DNA of 64,000 nucleotides from UBA9732 sp963621975 (GCA_963621975.1 CAVFGI010000002.1:1-64000); one strand, 5' to 3'; counted from the stretch's first letter, positions 54,922 through 62,957 are shown. Program-made: numbers and translations. The notes: generated by a model not told the origin, from the letters alone.

Positions 54922-56124
54922 TTATGCCATATTCTCTACTATTGCACAGGATAGATATCCTAATTTGGTATAGTTTTCTTCCTTAACTGTAGATTTTATT
55001 GAAACAGACTCATCCAATATAGTGATGTTTTTCATTGGGGTTAGAATGGCTTTCATTTGTGCTCCACTTACAGATGCCCAGCTACCGTTTTCAATCACAG
55101 CCACGGTTCTATTCTGTAAATTATGAGCTTTGAGGTCTAACAGCAAGTTTTCCATATTTGTAAAAATGCCGGCATTATATGTTGGTGATGCAAACACTAG
55201 ATGACTGCATCTGAAGCACTCAGAAACAAGATAAGAAGAGTGCGTAGCAGAAACATCGTATAATGCAATATTCGTTATGCCCTTCTCTGCTAACATATTT
55301 GCTAAAATATTGGCAGCATTCTCTGTGCCACCATAAATTGAAGCATAAGCAATGAGTACAGCTTTTTCTTCTGGCTCATAGCTTGACCACGTGGCATATT
55401 TAGATACAAACCATGAAATGTCTTTTCTCCAAATTGGTCCATGTAGTGGACAAATCATTGATATTTCTAAAGTTTGAGCTTTTTTAAGCAAACTTTGCAC
55501 CTGCGGACCATATTTTCCAACAATGTTTGTGTAGTATCTACGAGCTTCTGAAAGCCATTGATTTTGAAAATAATAGCAAGATGCAAAGATGTTGCCACTT
55601 AATGCACCAAAAGAGCCAAAGGCATCGGCTGAAAAAAGAATGTGTGAAGAGCTTTCATACGTGACCATTACTTCTGGCCAGTGGACCATAGGCGCAAGGA
55701 CAAAAGTAAAGTTATGCTTGCCTGTATTCAGACTCTGTCCTTCCAATACAGCTAGACTATTAGTTGTTAGCTCTGGGGAAAAAAACTGACCTATCATCTC
55801 AAGCGCGCGCTTTGTGGCAACAATTTGAGTCTCTGGATGTCTAAGCTTGAGCTCACCAATTGTAGCTGCGTGGTCTGGTTCCATGTGATTTACAATCAAA
55901 TAATCAAGCTTTCTGCCAGCTAAAAGGTGTTCAAGATTCTCAAAAAAGACACCAGCGACACTCTTATCCACGGTATCTATAAGGACAGTTTTTTCGTCCA
56001 TGACTAAGTAAGAATTATATGAAACTCCATTGGGAATTGGGTAAATATTCTCAAAAAGGGCAAGACGTCTATCGCTTGAGCCAATGTAGTAAATATCGGA
56101 AGTAACCTGTGTGTAGCAATGCAT
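54922..56124 (-). CDS. Flavodiiron protein (A-type flavoprotein)
   Basis: This 400-residue protein has an N-terminal metallo-beta-lactamase-type diiron domain with the ligand block NHMEPDHA and a C-terminal flavodoxin domain (VLIAYASIYGGTENAANILA). This is the class A flavodiiron form. It reduces O2 to water or NO to N2O in anaerobes. AGGAGG precedes the ATG. It lies 16 bp after nrdG, so O2 or NO removal may be co-regulated with the oxygen-sensitive reductase. Confidence 0.92.
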   Translation of the reverse strand: MHCYTQVTSDIYYIGSSDRRLALFENIYPIPNGVSYNSYLVMDEKTVLIDTVDKSVAGVFFENLEHLLAGRKLDYLIVNHMEPDHAATIGELKLRHPETQIVATKRALEMIGQFFSPELTTNSLAVLEGQSLNTGKHNFTFVLAPMVHWPEVMVTYESSSHILFSADAFGSFGALSGNIFASCYYFQNQWLSEARRYYTNIVGKYGPQVQSLLKKAQTLEISMICPLHGPIWRKDISWFVSKYATWSSYEPEEKAVLIAYASIYGGTENAANILANMLAEKGITNIALYDVSATHSSYLVSECFRCSHLVFASPTYNAGIFTNMENLLLDLKAHNLQNRTVAVIENGSWASVSGAQMKAILTPMKNITILDESVSIKSTVKEENYTKLGYLSCAIVENMA

Positions 56125-56140
56125 AACAGCCTCCTGAAGT

Positions 56141-56863
56141 TTATCTTATGTCAACATATTTTATATAGGTTTTGAGTTCATGGGCAACAGATATAAGCTC
56201 TTGATCTGAAAATCCAAAGGCATTTTCATAAGCTGGATCTAAAGTCACTTCCTTCTTAAAATGCTGCAGATACAACCGTTTTGCGCCATGAAGCCAAAAG
56301 CCAATTTCCTTGAAATCCTCAGGCTCTACAATTGGCTTCACGCATGTTGTTCTAAATTCATAGTCTGGAGCTTTGTTCATGATTAATCCAATACTTTCTG
56401 AAATCAAATTGCAATTATCAAAGCCAATTTGGTAGTACTTTTGAGGCGCTGTTTTAATGTCCATTGCAACGTAGTCTATCAATTTAGAATCCAGCAAGTC
56501 ATTTAACACAGACGGCAAGCTTCCATTTGTATCAAGTTTTGTTTTTAAACCCAACTGTTTGACTTGAGCAAGAAAAGCCTTCAGCCCTTTCTGAAGACAA
56601 GGCTCTCCGCCAGAAACCACTATAGCATCTAAAAGACTGTGCCGCTTCTTGATATAACTTAGAATTTCTTCTACAGAATAAGTCTCTTCAGAATCTGTTT
56701 GAACAATACTTGTACAGTCTCCTGCAAATACAAAGGACGGATTATGACAATAGGGACAGCGAAAATTGCAGCCCCTAGTGAATAGCGTACAAGCTATTAA
56801 AGATGGATAGTTTACAGAGTCAACTCTGATAAAACCGCCAATATCAAGCTCTTTATCAAGCAT
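56141..56863 (-). CDS. nrdG: Anaerobic ribonucleotide reductase activating protein
   Basis: This 240-residue radical SAM enzyme has CX3CX2C at Cys32, Cys36 and Cys39 (GCNFRCPYCHNPSF) and the GGEP motif (VVSGGEPCLQ). It makes the glycyl radical on NrdD. At 240 residues it is longer than the E. coli type (about 155) and matches the second NrdG form common in anaerobes. It overlaps the nrdD stop by eight bases. Confidence 0.93.
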   Translation of the reverse strand: MLDKELDIGGFIRVDSVNYPSLIACTLFTRGCNFRCPYCHNPSFVFAGDCTSIVQTDSEETYSVEEILSYIKKRHSLLDAIVVSGGEPCLQKGLKAFLAQVKQLGLKTKLDTNGSLPSVLNDLLDSKLIDYVAMDIKTAPQKYYQIGFDNCNLISESIGLIMNKAPDYEFRTTCVKPIVEPEDFKEIGFWLHGAKRLYLQHFKKEVTLDPAYENAFGFSDQELISVAHELKTYIKYVDIR

Positions 56864-59222
56864 GTTTGTTAGCCCAACTTACAATGGCTCCTGCACCACT
56901 TAAGACTTGATTTTTGTCGCCATCAACAAAGAATGTGGGCACAGACATGACTGAATACTCATTAGCAAGCTCACTGTTCTCTTGCGCATCAACTACTGTA
57001 TATGCAATATTGTTTCGTTCAAGAGCAGCTTTTGCTGTTGGACAATTTGGACAGGTTTTTGTTGTAAACAAAAGGTTGCCTGCAACTTTTGCTTTAGAAC
57101 TAGCCTCAATTGCCTTTGCTGCATCGTGATAGCAAGTACCATTAACAGCTCCACCAAAATTGTAGGTCTTGCGGTCTTTAAATTCCTGTGTTTTACCAAT
57201 ATTCCAGTTCTGTACTGGACGATAATACCCAGTAATTCGTGAATAGACCTCTGTTTTAGCTCCACATTTTGGGCAAGTATAGTGCTCTCCTTGGATGTAG
57301 CCGTGTTCCTTACAAATTGAATAGGTTGGACTGATTGTGAAGTATGGCAGTTTATAGTTAGATGCTATTTTCTTCACCAAAGTTGCCACACTCTCCCAAC
57401 TAGATGGCTGTTCACCTAAGAAGACATGGAAAACGGTTCCACTAGTGTACTTAGTTTGTAAGTCATCCTGAATATCCATAGCACGGAAGAGATCTTCTGT
57501 AAAACCTACTGGAAGGTTGGATGAATTGGTGTAGTATGGAGACTTCTCCGTGCCGGCCGTAATAATATCGGGATAATGCTTCTTGTCGTGCATGGCCAAG
57601 CGGAATGAAGTGCTCTCTGCTGGGGTAGCCTCTAGGTTGTAGAGATCTCCATAAAGCTCTTGATAATCTGAAAGTCTCTCGCGCATGTGGTCAAGAACGG
57701 CTGCCGTGAATTTTTGACCACGTGGGTCTGTTAAATCGCAACGCAACCACTTTGCATTCAAGCATGCTTCATTCATACCCACAAGACCGATGGTGCTGAA
57801 ATGGTTATCAAAAGATCCAAGATAGCGCTTTGTGTATGGATAAAGGCCATTCTCCAAGAACTTGGAAATTGCTGTTCTCTTAATCTTAAGTGAGCGGGCA
57901 GCAATATCCATAAGCTTATCCAGACGGGTATAGAAATCCTGTTCATCCTTTGCCAAGTAAGCAATTCTAGGAATGTTAAGGGTTACAACACCAACAGAAC
58001 CTGTGGACTCACCACTTCCAAAGAAACCTCCACTCTTCTTTCTCAACTCTCTAAGGTCTAGTCTAAGACGACAACACATACTACGAACATCGCTTGGCTG
58101 CATCTCAGTATTACCAATGTAGTTGGAGAAGTATGGGGTTCCATAACGCATTGTCATGGAGAAAAGAAGCTTATTGTTCTCTGTTGCGCTCCAGTCAAAA
58201 TCCTTTGTAAGTGAATATGTAGGAATAGGATACTGGAAACCACGACCATTGGCATCACCATTGATCATAATCTCTAAGAATGCCTTATTAACTATGTCCA
58301 TTTCCTTTTGGCAGTCGCCATAGGTGAAATCCATTTCCTTTCCACCAACAATTGCTGGGAGATCTTTAAGATCTGGTGGAACAGTCCAGTCCAAAGTAAT
58401 ATTTGAGAATGGAGCCTGTGTACCCCATCTAGAAGGAGTATTTACACCAAAGATAAAGCTTTCAATGCACTGTTTAACTTCTTTAAAACCAAGATTCTCT
58501 GCTTTTACAAAGGCTGAGAGGTAGGTATCAAAAGAGCTAAATGCCTGAGCTCCTGCCCATTCATTTTGCATGATACCAATAAAGTTGACCATTTGGTTAC
58601 AAAGAGTTGAAAGGTGTTTTGCAGGAGATGATGAAATCTTTCCTTCTACTCCACCAAGGCCCTCTTTAATTAACTGTTTAAGGCTCCAACCTGCACAGTA
58701 ACCTGCAAGCATTGATAGGTCATGTAGATGCATGTCTGCATTTCTATGAGCCTCACCAATCTCCTCATCATAGACCTCTGAGAGCCAATAGTTAGCTGTA
58801 ATTGCTCCACTGTTTGAGAGAATAAGACCGCCAATGCTGTAATTGACTGTACTATTTTCTTTAACACGCCAGTCGTCTGCCTTGAGGTAGCCGTCTACGG
58901 TCTTCTTATAGTCAATCATGTTCTGTTCAACATTTCTGACATTCTCATGCTGCTTTCTATAAAGGATATAAGATTTAGCTACGTCTCCATAACCACAAAG
59001 TGAGAGGGTGATCTCAACACTATCCTGAATATCTTCAACCCCAATTTCCCCATTCTGGACTTTTGATCCAAAGTCTGCTGCAGCTCTGAGTGCTATAAGT
59101 CCAATAATTTGCTTATTAGCCTCTCTTCCTGTTGCATCAAAGGCTTTTTGAATGGCATTCTCTATTTTGGAGATATCAAAGTTAACCTTGCTCCCATCTC
59201 TTTTAATGACTGTCTGAATCAT
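56856..59222 (-). CDS. nrdD: Anaerobic ribonucleoside-triphosphate reductase with C-terminal thioredoxin-like domain
   Basis: This 788-residue protein has an ATP-cone (about 1-90), the catalytic ten-stranded barrel and a zinc site (CKEH...CPKC). The glycyl radical motif TGYYRP puts Gly at about 665. After about residue 712 a thioredoxin/glutaredoxin-like domain follows with CPNC near 724-727, a VDAQEN strand and the cis-Pro SVPTFFVDG. Most NrdD proteins end soon after the glycyl loop. The fused domain could serve as its own reductant. GAGGTGGGG precedes the ATG, and two NrdR-type boxes lie upstream. Confidence 0.95.
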   Translation of the reverse strand: MIQTVIKRDGSKVNFDISKIENAIQKAFDATGREANKQIIGLIALRAAADFGSKVQNGEIGVEDIQDSVEITLSLCGYGDVAKSYILYRKQHENVRNVEQNMIDYKKTVDGYLKADDWRVKENSTVNYSIGGLILSNSGAITANYWLSEVYDEEIGEAHRNADMHLHDLSMLAGYCAGWSLKQLIKEGLGGVEGKISSSPAKHLSTLCNQMVNFIGIMQNEWAGAQAFSSFDTYLSAFVKAENLGFKEVKQCIESFIFGVNTPSRWGTQAPFSNITLDWTVPPDLKDLPAIVGGKEMDFTYGDCQKEMDIVNKAFLEIMINGDANGRGFQYPIPTYSLTKDFDWSATENNKLLFSMTMRYGTPYFSNYIGNTEMQPSDVRSMCCRLRLDLRELRKKSGGFFGSGESTGSVGVVTLNIPRIAYLAKDEQDFYTRLDKLMDIAARSLKIKRTAISKFLENGLYPYTKRYLGSFDNHFSTIGLVGMNEACLNAKWLRCDLTDPRGQKFTAAVLDHMRERLSDYQELYGDLYNLEATPAESTSFRLAMHDKKHYPDIITAGTEKSPYYTNSSNLPVGFTEDLFRAMDIQDDLQTKYTSGTVFHVFLGEQPSSWESVATLVKKIASNYKLPYFTISPTYSICKEHGYIQGEHYTCPKCGAKTEVYSRITGYYRPVQNWNIGKTQEFKDRKTYNFGGAVNGTCYHDAAKAIEASSKAKVAGNLLFTTKTCPNCPTAKAALERNNIAYTVVDAQENSELANEYSVMSVPTFFVDGDKNQVLSGAGAIVSWANKHA

Positions 59223-59244
59223 ACCCCACCTCTAAAATTATTTA

Positions 59245-59260
59245 AAAGTTATATAACTTT
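59245..59260. promoter_or_regulatory. Perfect 16-bp palindrome next to the NrdR boxes
   Basis: AAAGTTATATAACTTT is fully palindromic and abuts the first NrdR-like box. It lies within the nrdD leader or promoter and could bind another regulator. Confidence 0.5.
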
Positions 59261-59308
59261 ACACAATATGTAGCGTAGTTTGCATTTGTGATACACAATA
59301 AGTAGTAC
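59261..59308 (-). promoter_or_regulatory. Tandem NrdR boxes upstream of nrdD
   Basis: Two copies of ACACAATA(T/A)GTAG (59261-59276 and 59293-59308) match the NrdR box pattern acaCwATATwTwGtgt loosely. Their starts are 32 bp apart, about three helix turns, as is typical for NrdR sites. They lie in the nrdD promoter region and predict repression by NrdR when dNTP/ATP levels are high. Confidence 0.75.
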
Positions 59309-59378
59309 TATACAAGCCATACACATGTCAATCATAAAAAGAAAAAATTTTAGAGGTTTTTGCTATTGTTTAAAAAAT

Positions 59379-59409
59379 GGCTCTTGCCCAAAAACATGGG
59401 GATTGAAAT
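59379..59409 (+). repeat. CRISPR-repeat-like 31-mer, copy A
   Basis: This 31-mer ends in GGGGATTGAAAT and has CCCA/TGGG internal arms. It matches 26 of 31 bases of the reverse complement of copy B at 59710-59740. The ATTGAAA end and short internal stem resemble CRISPR direct repeats. No cas gene or regular array is present. Confidence 0.6.
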
Positions 59410-59441
59410 AAAGTATGCAGTGCGGACAACCATATCAAGTG

Positions 59442-59580
59442 AAAATAGAACTTTTGCGCTCTATTTTTTTCAAAAGTTCTATTTTGTAGATCTATAGAAA
59501 AATTTTTTTTCCTAAAGTTCTATTTTATAGATCTATAGAAACTTTTTTTCTTCCAGAGTTCTACTCTTTGGCTCTATGAA
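59442..59580. repeat. Tandem terminator-like hairpins, 41-bp period
   Basis: Units starting at 59475, 59516 and 59557 repeat at exactly 41 bp and share AGTTCTA...TCTAT. An 8-bp hairpin at 59442-59467 (AAAATAGA/TCTATTTT plus T3) precedes them. The units at 59475 and 59516 form hairpins followed by T7-T8 on the plus strand. A 15-bp perfect inverted repeat (59442-59456 with 59471-59485) can form instead of the first two hairpins. Confidence 0.75.
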
Positions 59581-59709
59581 AAATTTGGCTCAAGCACATT
59601 TTTGTGAGGATGAGTAGGCTCTAGCTTTGGAGCGTTTTCTGCTTCTCTCCCATATCTTGAGAAAGAAGTACCTTGTGTCTCTGAAGCCATAGGCCTGCCA
59701 TCGTTCGTT

Positions 59710-59740
59710 GTTTCAATCCCCACATTTGTGGGCAAGAGTC
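59710..59740 (-). repeat. CRISPR-repeat-like 31-mer, copy B
   Basis: On the minus strand this 31-mer reads GACTCTTGCCCAC then AAATGTGGGGATTGAAAC, with a CCCAC/GTGGG stem and the canonical ATTGAAAC end seen in many type I CRISPR repeats. It faces copy A. Confidence 0.65.
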
Positions 59741-59744
59741 AAAA

Positions 59745-59790
59745 AAAGGCTACTTAGATGACCCTTTTTAGGATCAAAAAAGTAGCCTTT
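59745..59790 (-). terminator. Intrinsic terminator of the 71-residue protein gene
   Basis: An 11-bp perfect stem (AAAGGCTACTT with AAGTAGCCTTT) containing an inner GATCCT-type stem is followed on the minus strand by T7. It lies just after the 59813-60028 gene. Confidence 0.88.
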
Positions 59791-59812
59791 GTAAAATCGC
59801 TAAAATGTAAAC

Positions 59813-60028
59813 TTACTCTTCAGCCTTCTTAGCAGCCTCTTCTAGCTTTTCAGCAATGCGTTTCTGATATTCAGCAGCCTTTTCAGGATTTGAAATCATA
59901 AATGCCTTGCTATAGAAAACTTCTTCAGCCCTAAGCTCTTCTCTGACAACCGATGGAGGAAGCATGATATCTTCATCGGTATCCCAATAATAAGTGTCGA
60001 TAATTTTTTTAATTTGTCTTTTCTTCAT
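59813..60028 (-). CDS. Small charged protein of unknown function
   Basis: This 71-residue protein begins MKKRQIKKIIDTYYWDTDED and ends in a Lys/Glu/Ala helix (EYQKRIAEKLEEAAKKAEE). I do not recognise it. It lies 23 bp after the LacI-type regulator gene on the same strand and is followed by a strong terminator, which supports it as a real gene. The ribosome site is weak. Confidence 0.5.
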   Translation of the reverse strand: MKKRQIKKIIDTYYWDTDEDIMLPPSVVREELRAEEVFYSKAFMISNPEKAAEYQKRIAEKLEEAAKKAEE

Positions 60029-60051
60029 GCTTTAAGCGTAACACTTTAGAC

Positions 60052-61071
60052 CTAGCTGGTCAATGAACTCTTACGCGGAATAAGACCAGGATTAAGCATC
60101 ACCGTCTCCACATTGTCTGCATTCTCATCCCACGTTCCCTCTAGTTTCTCCTTCAAAAGACGTGTGGCAGTAATGCCCATCTCCTCTAGAGGCAATTCAA
60201 TTGTAGTAATTGGTGGGTTCCAAAAAAGTGAGAAGTCTCGATTATCGCAGCCCACAATCTTAACATCACGGGGACAGAGCCTACCAATGCCTTGAGCATA
60301 CGCCATTGCACCGGCAGCAATATAGTCATTTGCACAGAAAATGCCATCAACATTAGGGTGAAGCGAGAAGAGTCTTTCAGCTAGCGTGTAGCCTGCTTGA
60401 TACGAGTAGTCCGCATACATCACGCACTCAGATGGCAAGCACCCTCCAAGCTCAACAATGGCCTGTTTGAACCCTTCATACCGATATTTTGTAGAAAGTC
60501 TGTCTTTTGGGCCACCAAGAAAGGCCAAATGGCTAGCCCCTTGCTTAATTAAATGCTCGGCTGCAATGCGTCCTGCATAATGATTGTCAGGCAAAACTGA
60601 AACCTCTTTTGGCACATGGCTATTAATAAAAACCACAGGAAGCCCTGTCTTAGAAAACTCCGCCAATGCGCTAGCATCTACAGAAAGATGGTGACAAACA
60701 ATCAGCCCCTCAACCCCATAACGCTGAAAGAATTTGCGTGCTTTCACATAGTCAGATCCAAATTCCTCGCCGGAGGCAATCATCATGGAAATGTCTGCCT
60801 CTGTTAATCCACGCTCAGCCCCTTTAAGAATTTTTGCGGAGAAATCTTCAGTGATATCAACAGCAAAAAAACCAACAATCCCAGAGCGTCCTTTGCGCAG
60901 ATGGCTTGCACTATAAGAGGGAATGTAGCCCACTTCCTCTATGACCTTGAGTATTTTTTCCTTATTCTCTCTACTAACCGGACGTTTGCCATTCAGTGCA
61001 TGGGTAACCGTGCTAACACTCACCCCCGCAGCCTTTGCCACATCTGTTATAGTTGCCTTGCATTTCTTCAT
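60052..61071 (-). CDS. LacI-family transcriptional regulator
   Basis: This 339-residue regulator has the LacI helix-turn-helix (TITDVAKAAGVSVSTVTHALNGKRPVS) and the hinge helix (HLRKGRSGIVGFFAVDI), then a sugar-binding periplasmic-protein-like domain (AGRIAAEHLIKQGASHLAFLGG, NDYIAAGAMAYAQGIG). It is expected to repress sugar uptake or use genes. The nearby nucleotidyltransferase and galactokinase-like genes are possible targets, but no operator is recognised. Confidence 0.9.
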   Translation of the reverse strand: MKKCKATITDVAKAAGVSVSTVTHALNGKRPVSRENKEKILKVIEEVGYIPSYSASHLRKGRSGIVGFFAVDITEDFSAKILKGAERGLTEADISMMIASGEEFGSDYVKARKFFQRYGVEGLIVCHHLSVDASALAEFSKTGLPVVFINSHVPKEVSVLPDNHYAGRIAAEHLIKQGASHLAFLGGPKDRLSTKYRYEGFKQAIVELGGCLPSECVMYADYSYQAGYTLAERLFSLHPNVDGIFCANDYIAAGAMAYAQGIGRLCPRDVKIVGCDNRDFSLFWNPPITTIELPLEEMGITATRLLKEKLEGTWDENADNVETVMLNPGLIPRKSSLTS

Positions 61072-61119
61072 ACATGAACCTACGTTGTCTTTGCAATTTC
61101 ATATATTGTAGGCTCTTGC

Positions 61120-61470
61120 TTAACTATAAATAATCAAGGCAATCATATCTAGTGGCTCATCATAGGGATTATCAATTCCATGACCTGTGCCACTAGGGGT
61201 AAAAGTTACATCTCCCGCTTCAATAGGAACTATAGTGCCGTTATCGTTATAGTTGCCCTTACCGGAAAGAATATAGTAAATCTCAGTATCACCTTCATGC
61301 TTGTGAAAACCAATACCAGAATGTGGAGCTACCGTAGTATGAGAAAAGAGTCTGCCCTTTCCATTGAGCTCCTCGTCAGAATTTATCAGTCTTCTCACTG
61401 TAATGTAACCATCAGCTCCAAACCTATGTTCTGCTTTATTAACTATTCTTTCATTTGCTTTTCTGATCAA
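61120..61470 (-). CDS. Cupin-domain protein
   Basis: This 116-residue cupin has motif 1 GIGFHKHEGDTEIYYILSGKG and motif 2 DVTFTPSGTGHGIDN, so the metal ligands H, H, E and H are all present. The TTG at 61470 is preferred because GAGGGTGA lies eight bases ahead; an in-frame ATG at 61527 would include the ribosome site. Small cupins of this kind act on sugars or small acids. It lies upstream of the LacI gene and may be co-transcribed. The substrate is unknown. Confidence 0.75.
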   Translation of the reverse strand: MIRKANERIVNKAEHRFGADGYITVRRLINSDEELNGKGRLFSHTTVAPHSGIGFHKHEGDTEIYYILSGKGNYNDNGTIVPIEAGDVTFTPSGTGHGIDNPYDEPLDMIALIIYS

Positions 61471-61614
61471 GATTTCACCCTCTTTTTTCTTTCTTTTTTG
61501 ATACGCTAATCCAAGCATGAAATGCATGGATAATCAATGTTTTATATACAACATCATTATACAAATTTTTTGCAATACTAGTAAAGAATTGTCCATAAGA
61601 GATTACTCTATTAA

Positions 61615-61671
61615 ATCATTTATAGTCGAAATCAAAGAGATAATATCAAAGAGATAATTTAGCTTTTCTCC
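61615..61671. repeat. Direct repeat, downstream copy, next to the DUF4143 ATPase
   Basis: This copy begins ATCATTTATAGTCGAAATC and ends at the ATPase stop codon. It matches the copy at 62915-62957 over about 37 of 43 bases once a perfect 14-bp internal tandem duplication (ATCAAAGAGATAAT) is removed. The two copies flank the ATPase gene. Confidence 0.75.
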
Positions 61672-62888
61672 TAACACCACTTGTCCAAAAGCAGAAAGTC
61701 GCGGATATTCTTGTGCTTTATGCCGTCACGACTCATATCTATTTCGTCCATAGAAACTACATACTTAGGCCAGCTATCTTTGACTGAGTTATAGACGTTA
61801 AATTCTCTTTCCTTCGTGGATTCACTGGCAAGCAGGTAGGTCACCTGTATATATATTTTTTCATTTGCTTTAGATGCAACAAAATCAATCTCTTTCTCCC
61901 CCACTCTACCGGTATTGACAGCATAACCACGCCTCAGAAGCTCCATGAAAACAATATTTTCCAAGACAAGCTCCACATCTTCTGAATTCCTGCCGTACAC
62001 AGCCTCTTTTAGGCCGTGGTCTGCAATATAGTATTTTTCATTCATAGAGAGCATTTTTTTGCCTACCACGTCCTCACGCTTTACCTGATAAAAAAGAAAA
62101 GCCTCCACACCGTACTTGATATAATTCAGAACTGTGTCCACGCTCACTTTACGCTTCTCAGCTTTAAAATATTTAGACACCGATAACGCTGAGAACGTAC
62201 GTCCCATATTTGCCATCACATACGCAATAACTCTCTCCAATAGATCCATATCTCTAATGTTGTTTCTCTTGGCAATATCTTTCACTACAATTGAGGAGAA
62301 CGCATCTACAAGATAAATCTTTGATGCATTCTCATTGTAATCCAACTCAGATAAAAACGGCATTCCACCAAATGAAAGGTACTTCATAAAAGCAGAAGGC
62401 ACGCTTTCGTTGGGGAAAGACTTACGAAAAAGAGTGAGAAACTCGGTAAAAGAAAACGGATAAATAACAAACTCAACATATCTACCAGCAAGGTAAGTCG
62501 CAAGTTCTCCAGATAATAGCTTTGCATTTGAACCAGTGATATAAATATCGCAATCAATAGTGACACGAAGAGAGTTTACAATCTTCTCCCACTCTTTAAC
62601 TTCCTGAATCTCGTCAAAAAAAAGATAAACCTTTCCATCAACTTTTTCTTTCCTTTTAAGAATTTCGTCGTTAAGAGAAGAATCCATACATAGATTTGCC
62701 AGTGACAAATCTTCAAAATTATAAGAAAAGAAGTTTGAGTCTTTAACACCATTCTTTCTGAGTTCTCTTTTTATAAGCTCAAGCATAACAGACTTCCCAG
62801 ATCTACGTATTCCTGTCATAACCTTGATAATATCTTTACCTATAAATGGCCGAATTCGGCTCATATACATTTCACGTTCAATTAGCAT
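61671..62888 (-). CDS. AAA_14/DUF4143 ATPase
   Basis: This 405-residue protein has an N-terminal P-loop ATPase (Walker A GIRRSGKS at 26-33, Walker B VYLFFDEIQEV) and a C-terminal DUF4143 domain with a PD-(D/E)XK-like core (EKEIDFVASK...IYIQVTYLL). Genomes of gut anaerobes and spirochaetes often carry many copies of this family, and the function is unclear. It is flanked by imperfect 43-bp direct repeats, suggesting it is a mobile or duplicated cassette. A partial copy of the TCGAAA core also lies near 62965. Confidence 0.88.
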   Translation of the reverse strand: MLIEREMYMSRIRPFIGKDIIKVMTGIRRSGKSVMLELIKRELRKNGVKDSNFFSYNFEDLSLANLCMDSSLNDEILKRKEKVDGKVYLFFDEIQEVKEWEKIVNSLRVTIDCDIYITGSNAKLLSGELATYLAGRYVEFVIYPFSFTEFLTLFRKSFPNESVPSAFMKYLSFGGMPFLSELDYNENASKIYLVDAFSSIVVKDIAKRNNIRDMDLLERVIAYVMANMGRTFSALSVSKYFKAEKRKVSVDTVLNYIKYGVEAFLFYQVKREDVVGKKMLSMNEKYYIADHGLKEAVYGRNSEDVELVLENIVFMELLRRGYAVNTGRVGEKEIDFVASKANEKIYIQVTYLLASESTKEREFNVYNSVKDSWPKYVVSMDEIDMSRDGIKHKNIRDFLLLDKWC

Positions 62889-62914
62889 AAAAGCTCCTTC
62901 TTATAGTATTTTAC

Positions 62915-62957
62915 ATCATTTACAATCGAAATTAAAGAGGAAATTTGGCTTTTCTTC
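62915..62957. repeat. Direct repeat, upstream copy, next to the DUF4143 ATPase
   Basis: This 43-bp copy begins ATCATTTACAATCGAAATT and lies between the ATPase start and its probable promoter. A shorter related element, TTCGACTATAATCGAA, follows at about 62954-62969 with 5-bp inverted arms (TTCGA/TCGAA). Confidence 0.75.

Larger units (their letters stand above)
59309..59744. other. Gene-free region between nrdD and a minus-strand gene
   Basis: No supported reading frame lies here. It holds copies A and B of a CRISPR-like repeat in inverted orientation, exactly 300 bp apart, a degenerate third copy (59587-59617, hairpin CACA/TGTG, about 17 of 31 matches) and the tandem hairpins. Its edges could also be read as 31-bp terminal inverted repeats of a 362-bp miniature element. 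Confidence 0.6.

Noticed and set aside
59475..59500. Possible Cas12a-type repeat, because TTCTATTTTGTAGAT resembles the UUUCUAC...GUAGAU hairpin.
   Set aside because: The key UCUAC/GUAGA pairing is broken, the unit period is 41 bp, too short for repeat plus spacer, and no cas12 gene is nearby.
59379..59740. A working CRISPR array.
   Set aside because: Only two good repeat copies exist, in opposite orientation and 300 bp apart, with no cas genes in the window.
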